A DNA stretch of 64,000 nt from Marisa cornuarietis (GCA_004794655.1 SMMW01000650.1:1054001-1118000), one strand, 5' to 3'; positions 34,830-46,667 are shown, counted from the stretch's first letter. The notes: a model not told the origin generated them from the letters alone. Numbers and translations: made by a program.

Positions 34830-35455
34830 AAAAAAATCCTGGCTGTTCTTGTCTGTGCATCGCTAGCCAGTCCTTCTTGCTTCTGCTGTTATAGCATCAA
34901 GTTTACTTGGAATAATAATCTGTCCAAGTCCCTCGTAGTACCTATCTTGAATTATGGATATGAAACGTGGGCCCTGCTTGCCAATACGAAGAGAAGAATC
35001 CAGCCACTCGAGAACAAGTGCCCGAGGAGGTTGCTCTGGATGTCGTACAGAGAACATAGAACTAATGACTTTGTACGAAGCACGGTCGCCACACTCGTAG
35101 TACACCAACAACCCCTACTTGCAGCAGCGAAGTGGCGTAAGCTGGTCTGATCTGGACATGTGACCCGGCACGACAGCTTGCCGAAGACTGTCCTTCAGGT
35201 TACCTTGCGGGATGGTCGACGCCGGGGTAACCAGAAGATAAACTGGTTTACAAACGTGTGGACTGTTATAGTGCGAAATCACCGAGAGGCGGAAGTACTT
35301 TCCCTTACAAAATCAACAACAACAGTGGACTGGTCGTCCTGTGCAGGACCTGCTCACTATCACCCAAGACAGGTGAGAGTAGTCGGCTTTATCAGCTGCC
35401 GTTTACATCAATGTGCTACCCCGACGACCGGTACATGTCGAGGGACAAATGATTG
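34830..35455 (+). pseudogene. LINE 3' end, same lineage as 5044-5985
   Basis: Readable pieces are SLVVPILNYGYETWALLANT (about 34930-34990), RRIQPLENKCPRRLLWMSYR (about 34993-35053), EHRTNDFVRS, the SGHVTRHDSLPKTVLQVTL segment (about 35152-35210) and DGRRRGNQKINWFTNVW. A 59-bp insertion at 35266-35324 then splits the frame. The 3' terminus (GTACATGTCGAGGGACAAAT, about 35431-35450) corresponds to that of the minus-strand copy at 54845. The polymerase core is missing. Confidence 0.88.
35266..35324 (+). mobile_element. 59-bp insertion: extreme 3' end of the RNase H LINE
   Basis: The direct repeat GTGGACTG lies on both sides (35258-35265 and 35325-35332). The insert holds GTGCGAAATCACCGAGAGGC, GGAAGTACTTTCCCTTACAA and an ACAACAACA tail, matching the 3' terminus of the LINE fragment at 7434-7492. 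It is a drastically 5'-truncated LINE insertion inside another LINE. Confidence 0.85.
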
Positions 35456-37629
35456 ACCGACCTTCTTGCACTAACTAGTCAGTGACCGAGGGTGTGTGCA
35501 GTGATTACAATGCGCACGAAGACCCGGATGCTGGCTGTGACGTTTCGCGCGGTTTCTTGCAAGATGTGGCTCCACCCACTTCCCCTTCCTCACCTCCAGC
35601 TCCTCCATCCCTTGCCCAGCGCTTGTCTAGCCGCATTGACAGCATTCGATCTGCTCTTTATAAAAGCAGTGATGTCAGCTGGCGATGACAGTACATAATT
35701 ACCCATGCCTAAGAACTGGGGCCCACTGGGTCTCTCGCGTCCATGTCAGGTGCACGTGTTGCCATTCGAAGGACAGAGTTCGTAGGCAGGACCTACATGT
35801 GAGCTGGGGACAGGTTCGACATATAAATAGCCCCTGGTTTCTACAAAGTATGCTTCTGAAATGGTTTTGGTAGCAAGTACATAGTTTTATGTTTGTAGTA
35901 ATATTTCGATCGTTTTCAGTGGAAAGAGTTTTTGTTCTTGAATTAAATTACTGTTTTGACAATCGCATGTCGGAGAAATTATGAAAAAAATAATATAGAA
36001 GAATTGTGCTTATTGTAAAGAAAACAGGTTATGTATTGTGTAATAACCACAGTAATATGTATAGGTTTTAGAATTAATTTTGAGCAATGGTAGCTTGTTC
36101 AGAAATAGACTACACCCGGAAAAATGTAGTTATGATCGATATTAAAGGGATATATGAAAATAAATAAATAAATGAACAGAAAAGATAATTGTGAAAATAA
36201 AAATAAATAAATATCTTGATCTATGGTCTTGAGGCAGCACAGAAAAACACTAAATTTTTTCATTTTATTCGATTTGATTGCTAATAATATTCTGCGCTGC
36301 ACCGTTAAAAATCAGTTAAAGCGATTTCCTGCAGATTGGAAAAGATGTTTGTCTTGCTTTCTTTTTTCTGTCTCAACCTGAACACTTTATGTTGACACAG
36401 GCGATCTTGTAAGATCAGACCTGTCAATATGACAGATCTCAGCAGCAGCAGTAGCAGCAGTAGCAGCAGTACGGCTCTTGCTGCTTTAAGTCGAGTCCCT
36501 TGTTTTCGCCAACGTTTTCCGAAACACAGGGTGCTCTAGGGAGAGAAGATCATTTAAAAGACGGTTAGCAACGAAGCTTTCTGGATTCTACGCCTGGCTT
36601 GATTTTGTCTTTTAAAATAGTTCATCAAGGGAGCTACGAAAAACAGAATAAGGATTTTGGAAAAGGAAAATGGTTTAAACAAATCGCCGGGTGCGTATGT
36701 GGGTGTGAGAGTTGGTCCATATTTCTGTACAACGATGACGTAGACAGTAGCAACCCTTGATGACATGCTGTCGTCGTAGGGCCTTTAGGGGGGATATTTT
36801 GGTTGTGTCCTTGGGGGTTTGTAAGGCAGAGAGTGTAGCATGCAGGGACAATGTTTTCAAACCAAGAAAAATATTAACTTAAGTAATTGTGTTACAATAC
36901 AAATATACAGACAAACAAAAATTCATCCATACAAACAAACCTTGTGGTGCTCTACTTTAAGCTCATTTTTGCAGGTCGTTTTAGAATAGACTACTAATGT
37001 CGCTCTCTTTCTTCTTGGAAGGAGGAATGCTACTTTGACATTTACATACGTAGCTTGCGAAAAAACAACAAATGAAAACTTAAATGTCACGACGCTTGGT
37101 CTTCACCTAATGTGTGCAGGATGTCGGAAACATTGTATGGCTACGTGTCTTGAAAATAGGATCGAACACAGGGAAATTCTTACCCCACCCACCCCAACTA
37201 CCCAGTAAACGTACATTTTTATATTTCAGCTTCACATAGACATTTTTAAAGTCCTTTCTGGAGTTAAGTTTCATCTAAGAACGCATTTACTTTGGCAGCA
37301 ACAAAGGTCAAGCAGACATCTGTAAGGAAGGAGTTGTACGCGGCTCGTGCAAAAAAGAGTGTTGTAAGCGGAAAAGTCCAAAGCTCTTGTTTTGAGAAGG
37401 ACATATGACACTGAATATCTTTCCTGACTGAAGAAGGGAAGCGTGTGAGAATGATTACATTTTTTGTTAACATGGCTGACCGAGTTGTTCGACGTGGTGT
37501 CTGGTGTAGCCGAGACTGTTCTCCGAGACCAGTAGTTACATGTGCAATGCCAGTGTTCGCTGAAGTGTCTACATTTTTTATAGTGATAAATTACTATTGT
37601 CGCTTCATTTGTTCTTTTCCCATTATCGG
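35456..37629. other. Unassigned non-coding DNA
   Basis: A CAG/TAG trinucleotide tract lies at 36440-36472. 35900-36300 is strongly AT-rich with AAATAAATAAAT runs. No gene was recognised. Confidence 0.4.
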
Positions 37630-37750
37630 ACTAGTTACGAAATAACACAACTAGTTTGCTCTCCGCACGACCAGCTTGCTCTGAGCCTAACCAGTTCCAA
37701 CTAAACAGGACCGGCTTTCACTGCTCATGACCAGTCCCGAAGGTGGTCCC
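37630..37750. repeat. Degenerate 20-bp-phased repeat
   Basis: Six successive segments begin at 20-bp steps (37630, 37650, 37670, 37690, 37710, 37730) with AC(T/C)(A/G)G(T/C). Only the start of each unit is conserved (for example ACCAGCTTGCTC and ACTAGTTTGCTC). Confidence 0.5.
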
Positions 37751-38064
37751 GGCTCATTCCGGCTGTAACACGATCTGTTCAAGGTCTCCTCTCTGCGACT
37801 GTTGCGCAGTCTCCGTGTCTCCGTTGCCGTGTAGACATGCATTACCACTCACCCTGGTCGAGTTGATTTGTATGCGCCATAACTGCTCAGTCTGCTGGCA
37901 TGCGTGTTCTTCCAATCGGTGAACCCACTGGTAGAGACTCCACCCCGCCGTGACTTGCTAACCTTTCGCTGCTACAGTGTTTTTGTGACATGATTGTGTC
38001 GAGTCTTCGATGTGACCTTCCTTTTTTGACTATGATTTCTCTGTTTTAATGACTATTATCGTGG

Positions 38065-38240
38065 TCCAGCGGCAAAGCCAATACAGACTGGAAAAAGCCT
38101 TTGTTGCCGGCTCAGCGTATTACACCCTGTCCCTCCTTGGTCTGATCTAGAATATTCCTTCTTTTCTGCCTGGTGTCGTCTCTGGTTTTGATGGCTAGCT
38201 CTGATGTTTTTCAAGTTGAAGTTCATACGATAAATATATC
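38065..38240 (+). mobile_element. SINE family A, 3' body
   Basis: GTTGCCGGCTCAGCGTATTA, TTGGTCTGATCTAGAATATT, CCTTCTTTTCTGCC, then GATGGCTAGCTCTGATG and CAAGTTGAAGTTCATACGAT match the 3' half of the copy at 39925-40205. The head is missing. Confidence 0.7.
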
Positions 38241-39920
38241 TCACAATAGGTAGGTGTAATAGCATTGTATTGTAATTTAAGGCTTTTGTAAAACTGTTAT
38301 TATTGACATTGTGCTCTAGAAAGTTAAGAAGATATATATATATATATATATGGTACAACATGCTGCAAGAAGATCTGTAATAAGGTAGCTGAATAGAAAT
38401 GTTTAATATTCGACTGAGATCTGTACAGTTCGACACGACATGCTGGACAGAGCAAATGCATTGAGTCCTTCAGTTCGTATTGGGATAGCTTGCCGAGACC
38501 AAGAAATGTGTTGCAGTATGAGACACAATATTGGTAGTTAACAACGTTGACCAGGTAACTGTAACAAATTCGCGGCCGAGCCCGCTTCCCCTGAGTTCGA
38601 ACTGCTTTAAGTAGCAAGGATTTGAACAGCTTAAAAGCAGCCGTAAACACATTCAATCATAGTGTTCATCGCTCAGTTTGGAGAACTGTCGACCAAGATA
38701 GCATCTAATGATGTCATCTTTCTCTCTCAACGTCTTTCGCTGGCCAATACTGCTCGCATGCCTGTCTGTCATGTTGACACAGTCTGGTGAGTTAGTGCGC
38801 GCCATCATCTTCTGCAGGCACCCACAACGGCCACGGGACTTGCCGCAGAAAAAAGGTTAATTTTGTTTCTTTCGTTATCAACTGGCCTGTCGGCTCGGGG
38901 AATTAGTCGACTGGCTCGTTAGACGAGGCTGCGCGAAGTGCAATGAGATGAGTAATGATTCTGCGGCTGATGTAATGAAGTTACACGTGCACCTAGCGCT
39001 GCTTTCCAAGACACGATGCGTGGCCAGAATTTTGTTGTTATTTGGCATACTAGAACTGAAGCCAAGCAGCAACAAGTAAAAAATGAAAAGAGAAATAGTG
39101 ATAATATTGCAACACTTCATGATTATGGGAGTGTGAGGGGTATTAACACCACAGCTGATCAGACTAAACAAGTATCAGAAACTCAGATCAGACTAGTAGA
39201 ATAAAAGCAAAGAAAGATACCAGAGATCCTAAGGTGGAAAAGCTGTTTAGGAGGTTACAGCCTGGAGCAATATGACCATAAAGTTCTCCTGCTGCACATT
39301 TTTGATTCAAGTAAATTGATAAACATCCGGTACGCCAAAGTACTCTATCATCTTGTAACACAAACAATTTAATACAAAGGTTCGAACATGTGTGGACGTC
39401 TGTGAGGGAAAATTCAAGACACTTTCAAAAACGTAAAGGTTTTCTTTAATTTTAATTCAAAATCAGTACATATGATAAGAATATGATAAGCTGCTAACGG
39501 TTGTGCAAGAGGCGGGTGAGTTTTATCATTTCTTCTTACACGGCCTCGATAACGACCCTTTTATTGAAAAGAAAACGCAAACAAACAAACAAAACAAGAA
39601 GAAAACTCTGCATCTTGTTTTCAGAGTATTTTATTGATCATCAAGGTGTGGCACGACATGGGGGTGGATACAACTTTCTCCCTTAACTGCACACTAGAGG
39701 GTTTCAGAGAAAGGGCGCTAGATTGATTGGGGGAGCTAATGGTTTCCACTTCTTCTCTCTGCGCCAGACAACTCTCGTACCCCAGCTGCACATCGTTTCT
39801 CTCCCTCATTCCCATCACAGGTGAAAAAAGAAACGTGGGTTGGTGATGAAAGCGGCGAGATCCGAGACAATAATTCAGCAAACAGTTGGTCGGGTCTGAT
39901 TTGGAGCTGGAGTAAGTTAG
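38241..39920. other. Unassigned non-coding DNA
   Basis: A TA dinucleotide run lies at 38333-38352. No gene or element was recognised. Confidence 0.4.
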
Positions 39921-39924
39921 GAGG

Positions 39925-40205
39925 TTGGTCCCGTGGTGCAAGGGTTAAGGGTTCGTCAGCCTTGACGTGAGAACTGGGTTCAGAACTCGTCTACCTCACG
40001 CTGTTCCTTCTCTGCATGTGCCATCTGTTTACAGGGCTGGTTGCTTTGCCGTGATGTAGCCTTAGTTGCCATGTTGGTGTAAGCTACTCCCGACATACTT
40101 CGGTCTGGAACATTCCTTCTCGCCATTCACCTTCTCTCGCTTTGAAGGCTACCTCTGATAATTATAATCTTGAACTTTTTACGATAATTACATATTATAT
40201 TTCAC
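39925..40205 (+). mobile_element. tRNA-derived SINE, family A, longest copy
   Basis: The head is GGTTGGTCCCGTGGTGCAAG then GGTTAAGGG, with B-box-like GGGTTCAGAACTC. Next come GCCATCTGTTTACAGGGCTG, GCCGTGATGTAGCCTTAGTT and GGTCTGGAACATTCCTTCTC. GAAGGCTACCTCTGATAATT and TTTTTACGATAATTACATAT form the end. This copy joins the two halves seen separately at 27957 and 38065 and so defines the family at about 280 bp. Confidence 0.85.
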
Positions 40206-41240
40206 TGAACATTCTGCTCTATGATGGTAGCGGTCTGCTAAATCTTTGTTACATGATTGCAGTGCTGAGTAAAATGAATACAAAAAAGCCTCCAGTGACT
40301 AAGACGTGGGACTAAATGTCCTAAGGTATGAAAGGGGGCAGTCGACTTAAAAGTAATGTTTGGTGTTAATGACTGAAAACCGCGAAAATCAAAGCTGGTC
40401 CCATTGTTTTCTTGTTGCTTGAACTCGAAACCCCCCTCTCCTCCAAGGTTAAGTCAGGTTCCTACCGTGAGTTTTCCCTCAGTCACAATACCCGTTTGTC
40501 CGGGAGTTAGTTACTGTCCTTCTTCATATAGTCGGCTAAATGTAATAAATTCTCCGGTTTTTGTCTGCTACTACCTCTAATGTCTCCATGTTAGCGAGCG
40601 CGCACATGTACGTGTGTATGTGTCAAGTACTACAACAGCAGTCTTGTTGTGGTCCTGTTATATGCAGACTCCTAGATAAGTGTGAAACCCCTACAAACCC
40701 GCTTTCTTGCATTCCCGTGTGACTTTAATTACACCCGAGACAGGTGAGACCCAGCCTTCATGCAACTAAGGCTCGTTTTAATTACACGGGAGCAAGTGCC
40801 GACGCACACTCGTGGCTTGTAGCTCGTATATTCACAGGTAAAAGGGAGATAACCTGGTATTTTGGCACTGTTTCCTCCTCCCTCATTACAGGGTCTCTGC
40901 TGTAGAGGTCATTTTTAGTTTTACACTCGACCAAAGCCAGCCAAAAGGGTTTTTGCGCGTTTATTATACTGTTTTATCTTTCTGTCTTCTTCTGTTCAGA
41001 CGTCTACAAAATGCATCCTCTTAATGAAAGAGGATACTTCTCTCGTTTTCCTTTTTTTAATTTTTGCTTTTCCCCCAGGTTGTTCCACATTGACTTTCAC
41101 TTAGTGTTTTTGTCGAAGGAGTCCGCCTTTCTTTTCTGTCGTTATTACGCGCAAACAACCGAACTTTGTCGCCAGCTTAACCAACCTTCCCTTTGATTGT
41201 TTTGTTTACTCGGTCATTTTGTCTAAAATAAAGGGCTGCA
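40206..41240. other. Unassigned non-coding DNA
   Basis: No gene or repeat was recognised. A partial palindrome pairs CCCGTGTGACTTTAATTACA (40715) with TTTAATTACACGGGAG (40776). Confidence 0.4.
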
Positions 41241-41335
41241 TCAAAACCCTAACCCAAACCCTAATAATAACTCAACCAAACTGTAGCTCTAATCCTGAAT
41301 ATAACTCTAAACCTAACCCCCAAATCCCTTAATCA
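41241..41335. repeat. Degenerate telomere-like (CCCTAA) tract
   Basis: AACCCTAACCC and AAACCCTAATAATAAC followed by CTAAACCTAACCCCC. It is not flanked by the repeat ends seen at 3.0 and 52.4 kb. Confidence 0.55.
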
Positions 41336-41735
41336 TAAATGTAGAGAGAGAGAGACATTAGAAATGATAATAGTGCAAGGACGAGAGAAGTTGAAAGCAC
41401 ACGCAGATGCAGCTGAAAAAAAAACATCCATGCCAACACAACAACAGCCTGGGAAGGGATGTTATTGAATAATGTGGCACTGGTACTTTCTGTTGTGGCT
41501 TTTCGTGAACCAGCAGCTGTCCTCTCAACTCGCCTTCCAAACATTTTCATGTGACAAACATGGAACATCACCCAAGCAACCACGTAGATTATATTTTCAT
41601 CGGGAATAACTACGGCTTCCACCACTCCCATTATCATCCTCATCATCAAAGGGAGAGACCAAAAGAGCTGACGCAGTGTGTGTGTGAGAGAGAGAGGGAA
41701 AGATAGAGAAGGAAAGAGAGAGAAAAAATGAAAGG

Positions 41736-41798
<63 letters not shown>
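41736..41798. repeat. (ATC)n trinucleotide microsatellite
   Basis: Twenty-one uninterrupted ATC units, then GTCGACGTCG. Confidence 0.97.
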
Positions 41799-43120
41799 GT
41801 CGACGTCGGCAAAACCTTCACCACGGCAACCACCACTTCATTTTTACTCCGATAACCATCGTCATGCACTCTAGTAGCGCACTGGCTGACAACACCAGCG
41901 TTGGCAGCACAGCATTCCATCAGAGGAAAAAAAAATAATCACAAAATACAGTTCAGAGAGTGCCCTCGTCAACACACGAAGAATGAGTTCAGCTACAGGT
42001 TGTAAAGTCATTTACTGTTAGGACTTGTTTTTCTATCTCGAGCTTTTGCGTAAGTTTGCGTGAACACTGGTGTGATACACTTGGCTCCAAGGCCCGCAAG
42101 GAAAATCGAAGAGGTAGGCTTTGCCGGTCAGTAATGGGTACTTAGTAAGAGATTTGTGGATCAATATTATGTGTCTTGGGGAGTCTCGGACGAAGGAGGC
42201 AACTGTGATCAAGCCATTTTACCCTCCAGATCGCGTGAAATTACACCCCTTCGCACTCAGATGTATGTTGTGGAGATTCTGAAGGTGCGACCAGAAAAAA
42301 ATAACTAAAAATAAAATTGAGTGATGTCGTTTGCTGGACTTGTGCTTGCCATACAAAACATTTCACAGCTGGTGCTGATGAAATTTTATTGTACATTCTT
42401 TTCTAACTTACTTATTGCATGTTCTTGGGTTTCAATATTGGGCTTGTTCAAGCATATTAGCTTCACTCCACGTTACTTTGTTTATCATCTTGATCATCAA
42501 GCCACCATCACCACCACTATATTATCGATTTGTTCCCATTCACTTACCTTCATTGGTTACAAAGAATGTCCAAAAATAATAAAGAAAGCTTGCACCAACT
42601 CACCTCGCATGTCTTCTTTCTTTAAAGATAAAGGCCGTTCTTAATCAGGCGTCAAACAATTGATGTGCCCCAAAGTCCCATTGTAGTTTGCAGTGGCAAA
42701 TGTAATGGCAAAGTATTGACAAATACATGTATTGGCGAAAGTTTCGACAATTGTATTGGTAACCAAGTTTAGATCTTTGTGCCGAAACCATTGATTTCAT
42801 GTGAGCTTCACACACACAGCTTTGCCATACTTGGTCAAACGAACAGTCGACAACATTTGCCCGGTTTCTTTCAACACTCGTCTATATTTTGTGGAATAGC
42901 TTTCTGAAGATCGATGCTAAAAATAATAGCGGCCACCTATGTGTAAGAGTAATAACATGGCTCATTCTTATAGTTAATGTTTTCTAGTCTTTTATAAAAT
43001 ACAGAGCCGAAAGACTGGCTGATGTCATGGAGGTGTCCACCCAAAGATGGCGGATGCGTGTGAAAATGCTGTCTTCTGTTTGCATCAGCATCTCTTTAAC
43101 GTTAGCAAGGACAGGTTCTC
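41799..43120. other. Unassigned non-coding DNA
   Basis: At 42690-42775 a weak repetition of TATTG(G/A)C(G/A)AA(A/T) is visible. Nothing coding was recognised. Confidence 0.4.
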
Positions 43121-43124
43121 CTCG

Positions 43125-43260
43125 ATGAGTTCCTTTCCTCTGTACAGAGTAGGGTACCCACTTCACAGCAGAGTCATCTGGAGGAAATAGACTGCGCCAC
43201 ATGGGCATTGAACCATAGTGTGGGCCCCGTTGTTCTAACTACAAGGATGTCCGCTCCCCT
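43125..43260 (-). mobile_element. tRNA-derived SINE, family B
   Basis: The minus strand reads GGGGAGCGGACATCCTTGTA then GTTAGAACAACGG, then B-box-like ATGGTTCAATGCCC and GTGGGTACCCTAC. This parallels 50520 (GGGGAAGCGGACGGCCGAGT, GGTTCAATTCCC, ATGGGTACCTGAC). Confidence 0.72.
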
Positions 43261-43980
43261 CACCTTCTGTGAGGATGTTCGTGAGGAGATAGATGTCTAC
43301 TCTCTCGCTCTCTCTGAAGTTTCTTTGAAAAGTCCAAAACTTTTCAAGTGCTTAGCTAGCTTCCGGAAGCAGTTTTTTCGCAGGTTTCTGGCACTCACAC
43401 TGACCCAGCACTACATCTTCAGGCACGAAAATAAGCGTCCTCCCCCAGCCCTCATGAAGGAGCAGATCTCGTTATACTTCAAAATGTATAACGACGATCA
43501 AATTTCTGTTTCGAAGCTGTTGGTGGTCGGCTAACGCCAACAGCCTCCTTGCTCGGGGATATGATTTCGACCCAGAGCTGTTTAGAAGCAAGCCCTGGAT
43601 TTGAGGTTTAAAGCTGGCTTCACATACTACAAATGAATGCGGTTGGGTCAAAGTAGTCTGATCGTCTGCAACTAAGATTTCATTTCCTTCCGATCAAGAG
43701 TTCTCGCCCACATCTTCTCCACAGCAAGATTAAAAGGAACGTCTGCGCCATCCCATTGGCCGTTTTGTCCAGTTTCAGTGGAAATCGAATTAGTCTTTGA
43801 TTGGAGACAGCTGTACGAGCACTTAATCCATGAGTTCTTTTATGTCTGTTACCTTTTAGCGAGACTTTAGTCGTTTTGTACATCGTATTAGCGAAAAAAC
43901 CGCTTAGCTGGCGAGGGTTAGCAGACAACTGTGCTGGTGCTATAGAGAACAGGAATATGACCCACAGAGTGACGTAGGTA
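43261..43980. other. Unassigned
   Basis: An open plus frame (to 43534) begins inside the SINE and has no family resemblance. No other structure was seen. Confidence 0.4.
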
Positions 43981-43984
43981 TTGA

Positions 43985-44870
43985 ACAGCAGCAAGAGGAA
44001 TAAAAAGTTTGCAAAGTATTCTGGGAGTGAGGACGTCAGCTGACAACAATAAGTGAAGCGAGTTCCACAGAAGCTGGGCTACATTTGAAAAGGATCTAAA
44101 ACCCATTGTCTTTTTGTTTGTGTTCCCTGTCTGAACATTTGGTCGTCTTAGTCTGGATTGGGCTGCTGAACGAAGGTTCCGCTGAGGTTGATGACAGTGA
44201 ATGAGATCTTGTAGATATGCAGGCGCAAGGTCGTGAAGGCAGCCATATGTCAGAGTTAACAATTTGTGGTCGATCCTTTTCTCCACAGGAAGCCAGTAGA
44301 GATCACACAGTATGGGAGTAATATGGTCAGTCTTTTTCTTTCGTGCAACTATCCTAGCAGCCGTAATTTGCACTCGCTGAAGCCTCGACAACTCACTCTT
44401 TGAAATTCCCCAGAGGCAGCTGTTTGCATAATCTAATTTCGAATGAATGAGGGACACAGCGACTGCATTTGCAGTCTTGTTATTGAGAATGGGTCGGAGT
44501 CGTCCAAGTGTGCGGATGTGAAAATAACTTGCCTTGACCACAGAACTGACATAATCAGACATCGTCAGAAGATTGTTTACATAGAGTCCAAGGTTCCGTA
44601 CGGAGCTGGAGAGAGGGGTTCTAGCTTGACCAACTTGGATGGAGTCTAGAGAGACTTTGCTAAGGTTAAACTTGGAACCACATAGCATCGCCTCTGTCTT
44701 CTCGTCATTAAGCTTGAGTTTGTTCCTTAGCATCCATGACTTTAAACAACACTCCTCTACCGCACAGACTGTCTCACACACCGACTCACTGTCTGTACCG
44801 AACGAACGATAGACTTCGTGTTCACCAAGGTTTGAGCTAAGAAACTCGCGACATTCTGCAAAGCTTGATG
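43985..44870 (-). pseudogene. CR1/jockey-like LINE, RT C-terminal ORF of about 290 codons
   Basis: A single uninterrupted minus-strand frame contains WMLRNKLKLNDEKTEAMLCG (about 44738-44680), SVRNLGLYVNNLLTMSDYVS (about 44608-44550), LIHSKLDYANSCLWGISKSE (about 44455-44397), LQRVQITAARIV, ILCDLYWLPVEKRI (about 44315-44275) and LLWNSLHLL near the end. These are the successive C-terminal landmarks of jockey/CR1 reverse transcriptases. The catalytic FADD box and everything upstream are gone. The upstream part of the open frame (to 44946) is only a Ser-coding simple repeat. The lack of stops suggests a younger insertion than the other LINEs here, but it cannot encode an active enzyme. Confidence 0.9.
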
Positions 44871-45020
44871 GCAACAACCATAACAGCAACGACGACAACG
44901 ATGACAAGGACGAAGAAGATAAAGAGGACGACAATGAAGATACCAAAAGCGATGTTATTAAAGAGATGATAAAGTATACAAAGAAGAGGTCGACGACTCA
45001 ACGATGATGACGATGAAGAA
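44871..45020. repeat. Degenerate GAC/GAA trinucleotide tract
   Basis: Interrupted ACGACGACAAC, GACGAAGAAGA and GATGACGATGAAG runs lie immediately upstream of the LINE truncation point. Confidence 0.7.
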
Positions 45021-45293
45021 ATATTTTTTCCGACATCGAGACAGTCGGTTAGTGTGGAGGACAGGATGAACAAGTGATGACAGCGTCACGTGACCGGTCC
45101 GTTGCTGCAATTCTGCACACGTTTGGGATCAATGATGATGTACGAAACACAAATGTATTGTTACGCATCGGTGTAATGTGTGATGATAGTAGAGACGACT
45201 TCTGGAAACTGTTACGAGGCAAATGAAGAAACTGTTTTCATTAGAGAGAAGAAACTGTTCAGAGTAGTGCTATGAACCTGAAACAAGTCCTTT

Positions 45294-45535
45294 ACCCCGG
45301 GCTGGGCTGCATCAGGCGTCTGAAAATCTAGTCTTTAATTGCTGGTTTCAAGTGCAAGTCGACTTTGCTGAAGTTGGTCTAATAACGGATTAGACATTGA
45401 GACCTCTGACTGAAGACTCATTTTCAAGACCTTACATGCAATCTAGCCAACGGCAAGTTTTGGAAGTTAAGCCAAAAAACTTGAGCTTAAGGTTAGGTGA
45501 ATTAAGACCTCATAAGCAACCTAGCCCTGGGTTTG
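45294..45535 (+). mobile_element. Inverted-repeat element family, longer copy
   Basis: The left end ACCCCGGGCTGGGCTGC and the right end, read on the other strand as AACCCAGGGCTAGGTTGC, form an imperfect inverted repeat. The left half is homologous to 24977-25130 (AAGTCGACTT, ATTGAGACC, TTTTCAAGACC). Short internal inverted motifs are also present (CAAGACCTTACATGCAA; TTAAGACCTCATAAG). It is a MITE of unknown superfamily. Confidence 0.58.
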
Positions 45536-45559
45536 CATTACTTCCGCTGAATAAGTTCC

Positions 45560-45700
45560 TCGCTAACCCTCAGTAGCCATAGCTGTGGACCTTAGGCAAC
45601 CAACCATTAAGGTATATGCCTGTTTCCACTTGCAAGACCTACCCACTAGATAGGGTGGCGTTATCACCACTTCACAACTACGGCCCCAGAAGTGCAAACT
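45560..45700 (+). repeat. Dispersed repeat fragment related to 14241-14350
   Basis: GCTAACCCTCAGTAGCCATA, GCTGTGGACCTTAGG, then ATGCCTGTTTCCACTTG and GGGTGGCGTTATCACCACTT correspond to blocks at 14.25-14.37 kb and 14.95 kb. Confidence 0.45.
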
Positions 45701-46660
45701 TATCACCTCTTATCTTCCACTTGTCAGGTCACCACAACTGTGACGTATTGGGGTCACACAGACGTAAGTTGGACGTAATCAAAGAACGCAGTGTTTTACG
45801 GTTTCGGGCGAACGTGCAAATACTGCGTCTTAGGAACCTGGAGGTCGATTGACCGACTTATTTTTATTTTTAGTTTGTTTCCAAGGGATGGCTGTGAGAG
45901 CAGAAGCACTGGCTGCAGCAGACAGTTGTAGCGAAATGAACGTTCGATTGAGGAGAGATGCCCCACATAGGTCATGGTTTGATCCCTGAGTTTCAGTCTG
46001 GATATGCCGTTGCCTATTTTATGCGGAGTTTATTATAACAACTAAAAGAACGGTTATGGATTATCTGCACCTGCGAAGCCAGGAAAAAACTGGAGAAAAG
46101 AAAAAGATAAACAGTCGGGAGAAAAAAAAGAAAAAAATGAAAGATACTAGTCGAATCGTGTTTTAAGTAAAGTCAGCAAGTAAGCTCTTCTCGCGCTACG
46201 GGATCTGAACCAAAACTCTCTGATCCTTACTGCATTGGTGATCAGCGCTTAACTTTGGAAGGATCACCGTAAGAAAGGAAGGAAAAAGAAAAAAAACCAC
46301 TTAAAAGACACAATGATGGACAGAAGAAATAAAGATAGAAATTGAGATAAAGATGCCAACCTACTCCGCTAAAAGATTCCACTACAAATCGATGTAACTG
46401 ACGCACAGGCCGGAAGAAGTTGAACTCTCGGATGAGTCTCGACGGGACGAAAATTACGGCAGCAGGTGCATTCCGGGCCGATTCTCGAAGATGCCAAATC
46501 GATCTGCGGGCAAATAACTTTTATCACCTGCAAGGATTAAGGGAACTCATTCACATCAACCCGCTGTTGTCAGCGAACTGAGAGCTTGAGACACCTGTTG
46601 GTTCTTGGTCGTCACGAGGTTAGCAGCTGCGAACAAATTTGAGTGAGATCGCCTCGTGTT
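45701..46660. other. Unassigned non-coding DNA
   Basis: A-rich patches lie at 46105-46140 and 46280-46300. A minus-strand B-box-like GGTTCAGATCC lies near 46200, without a convincing A box. Confidence 0.4.
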
Positions 46661-46667
46661 GCTCATT

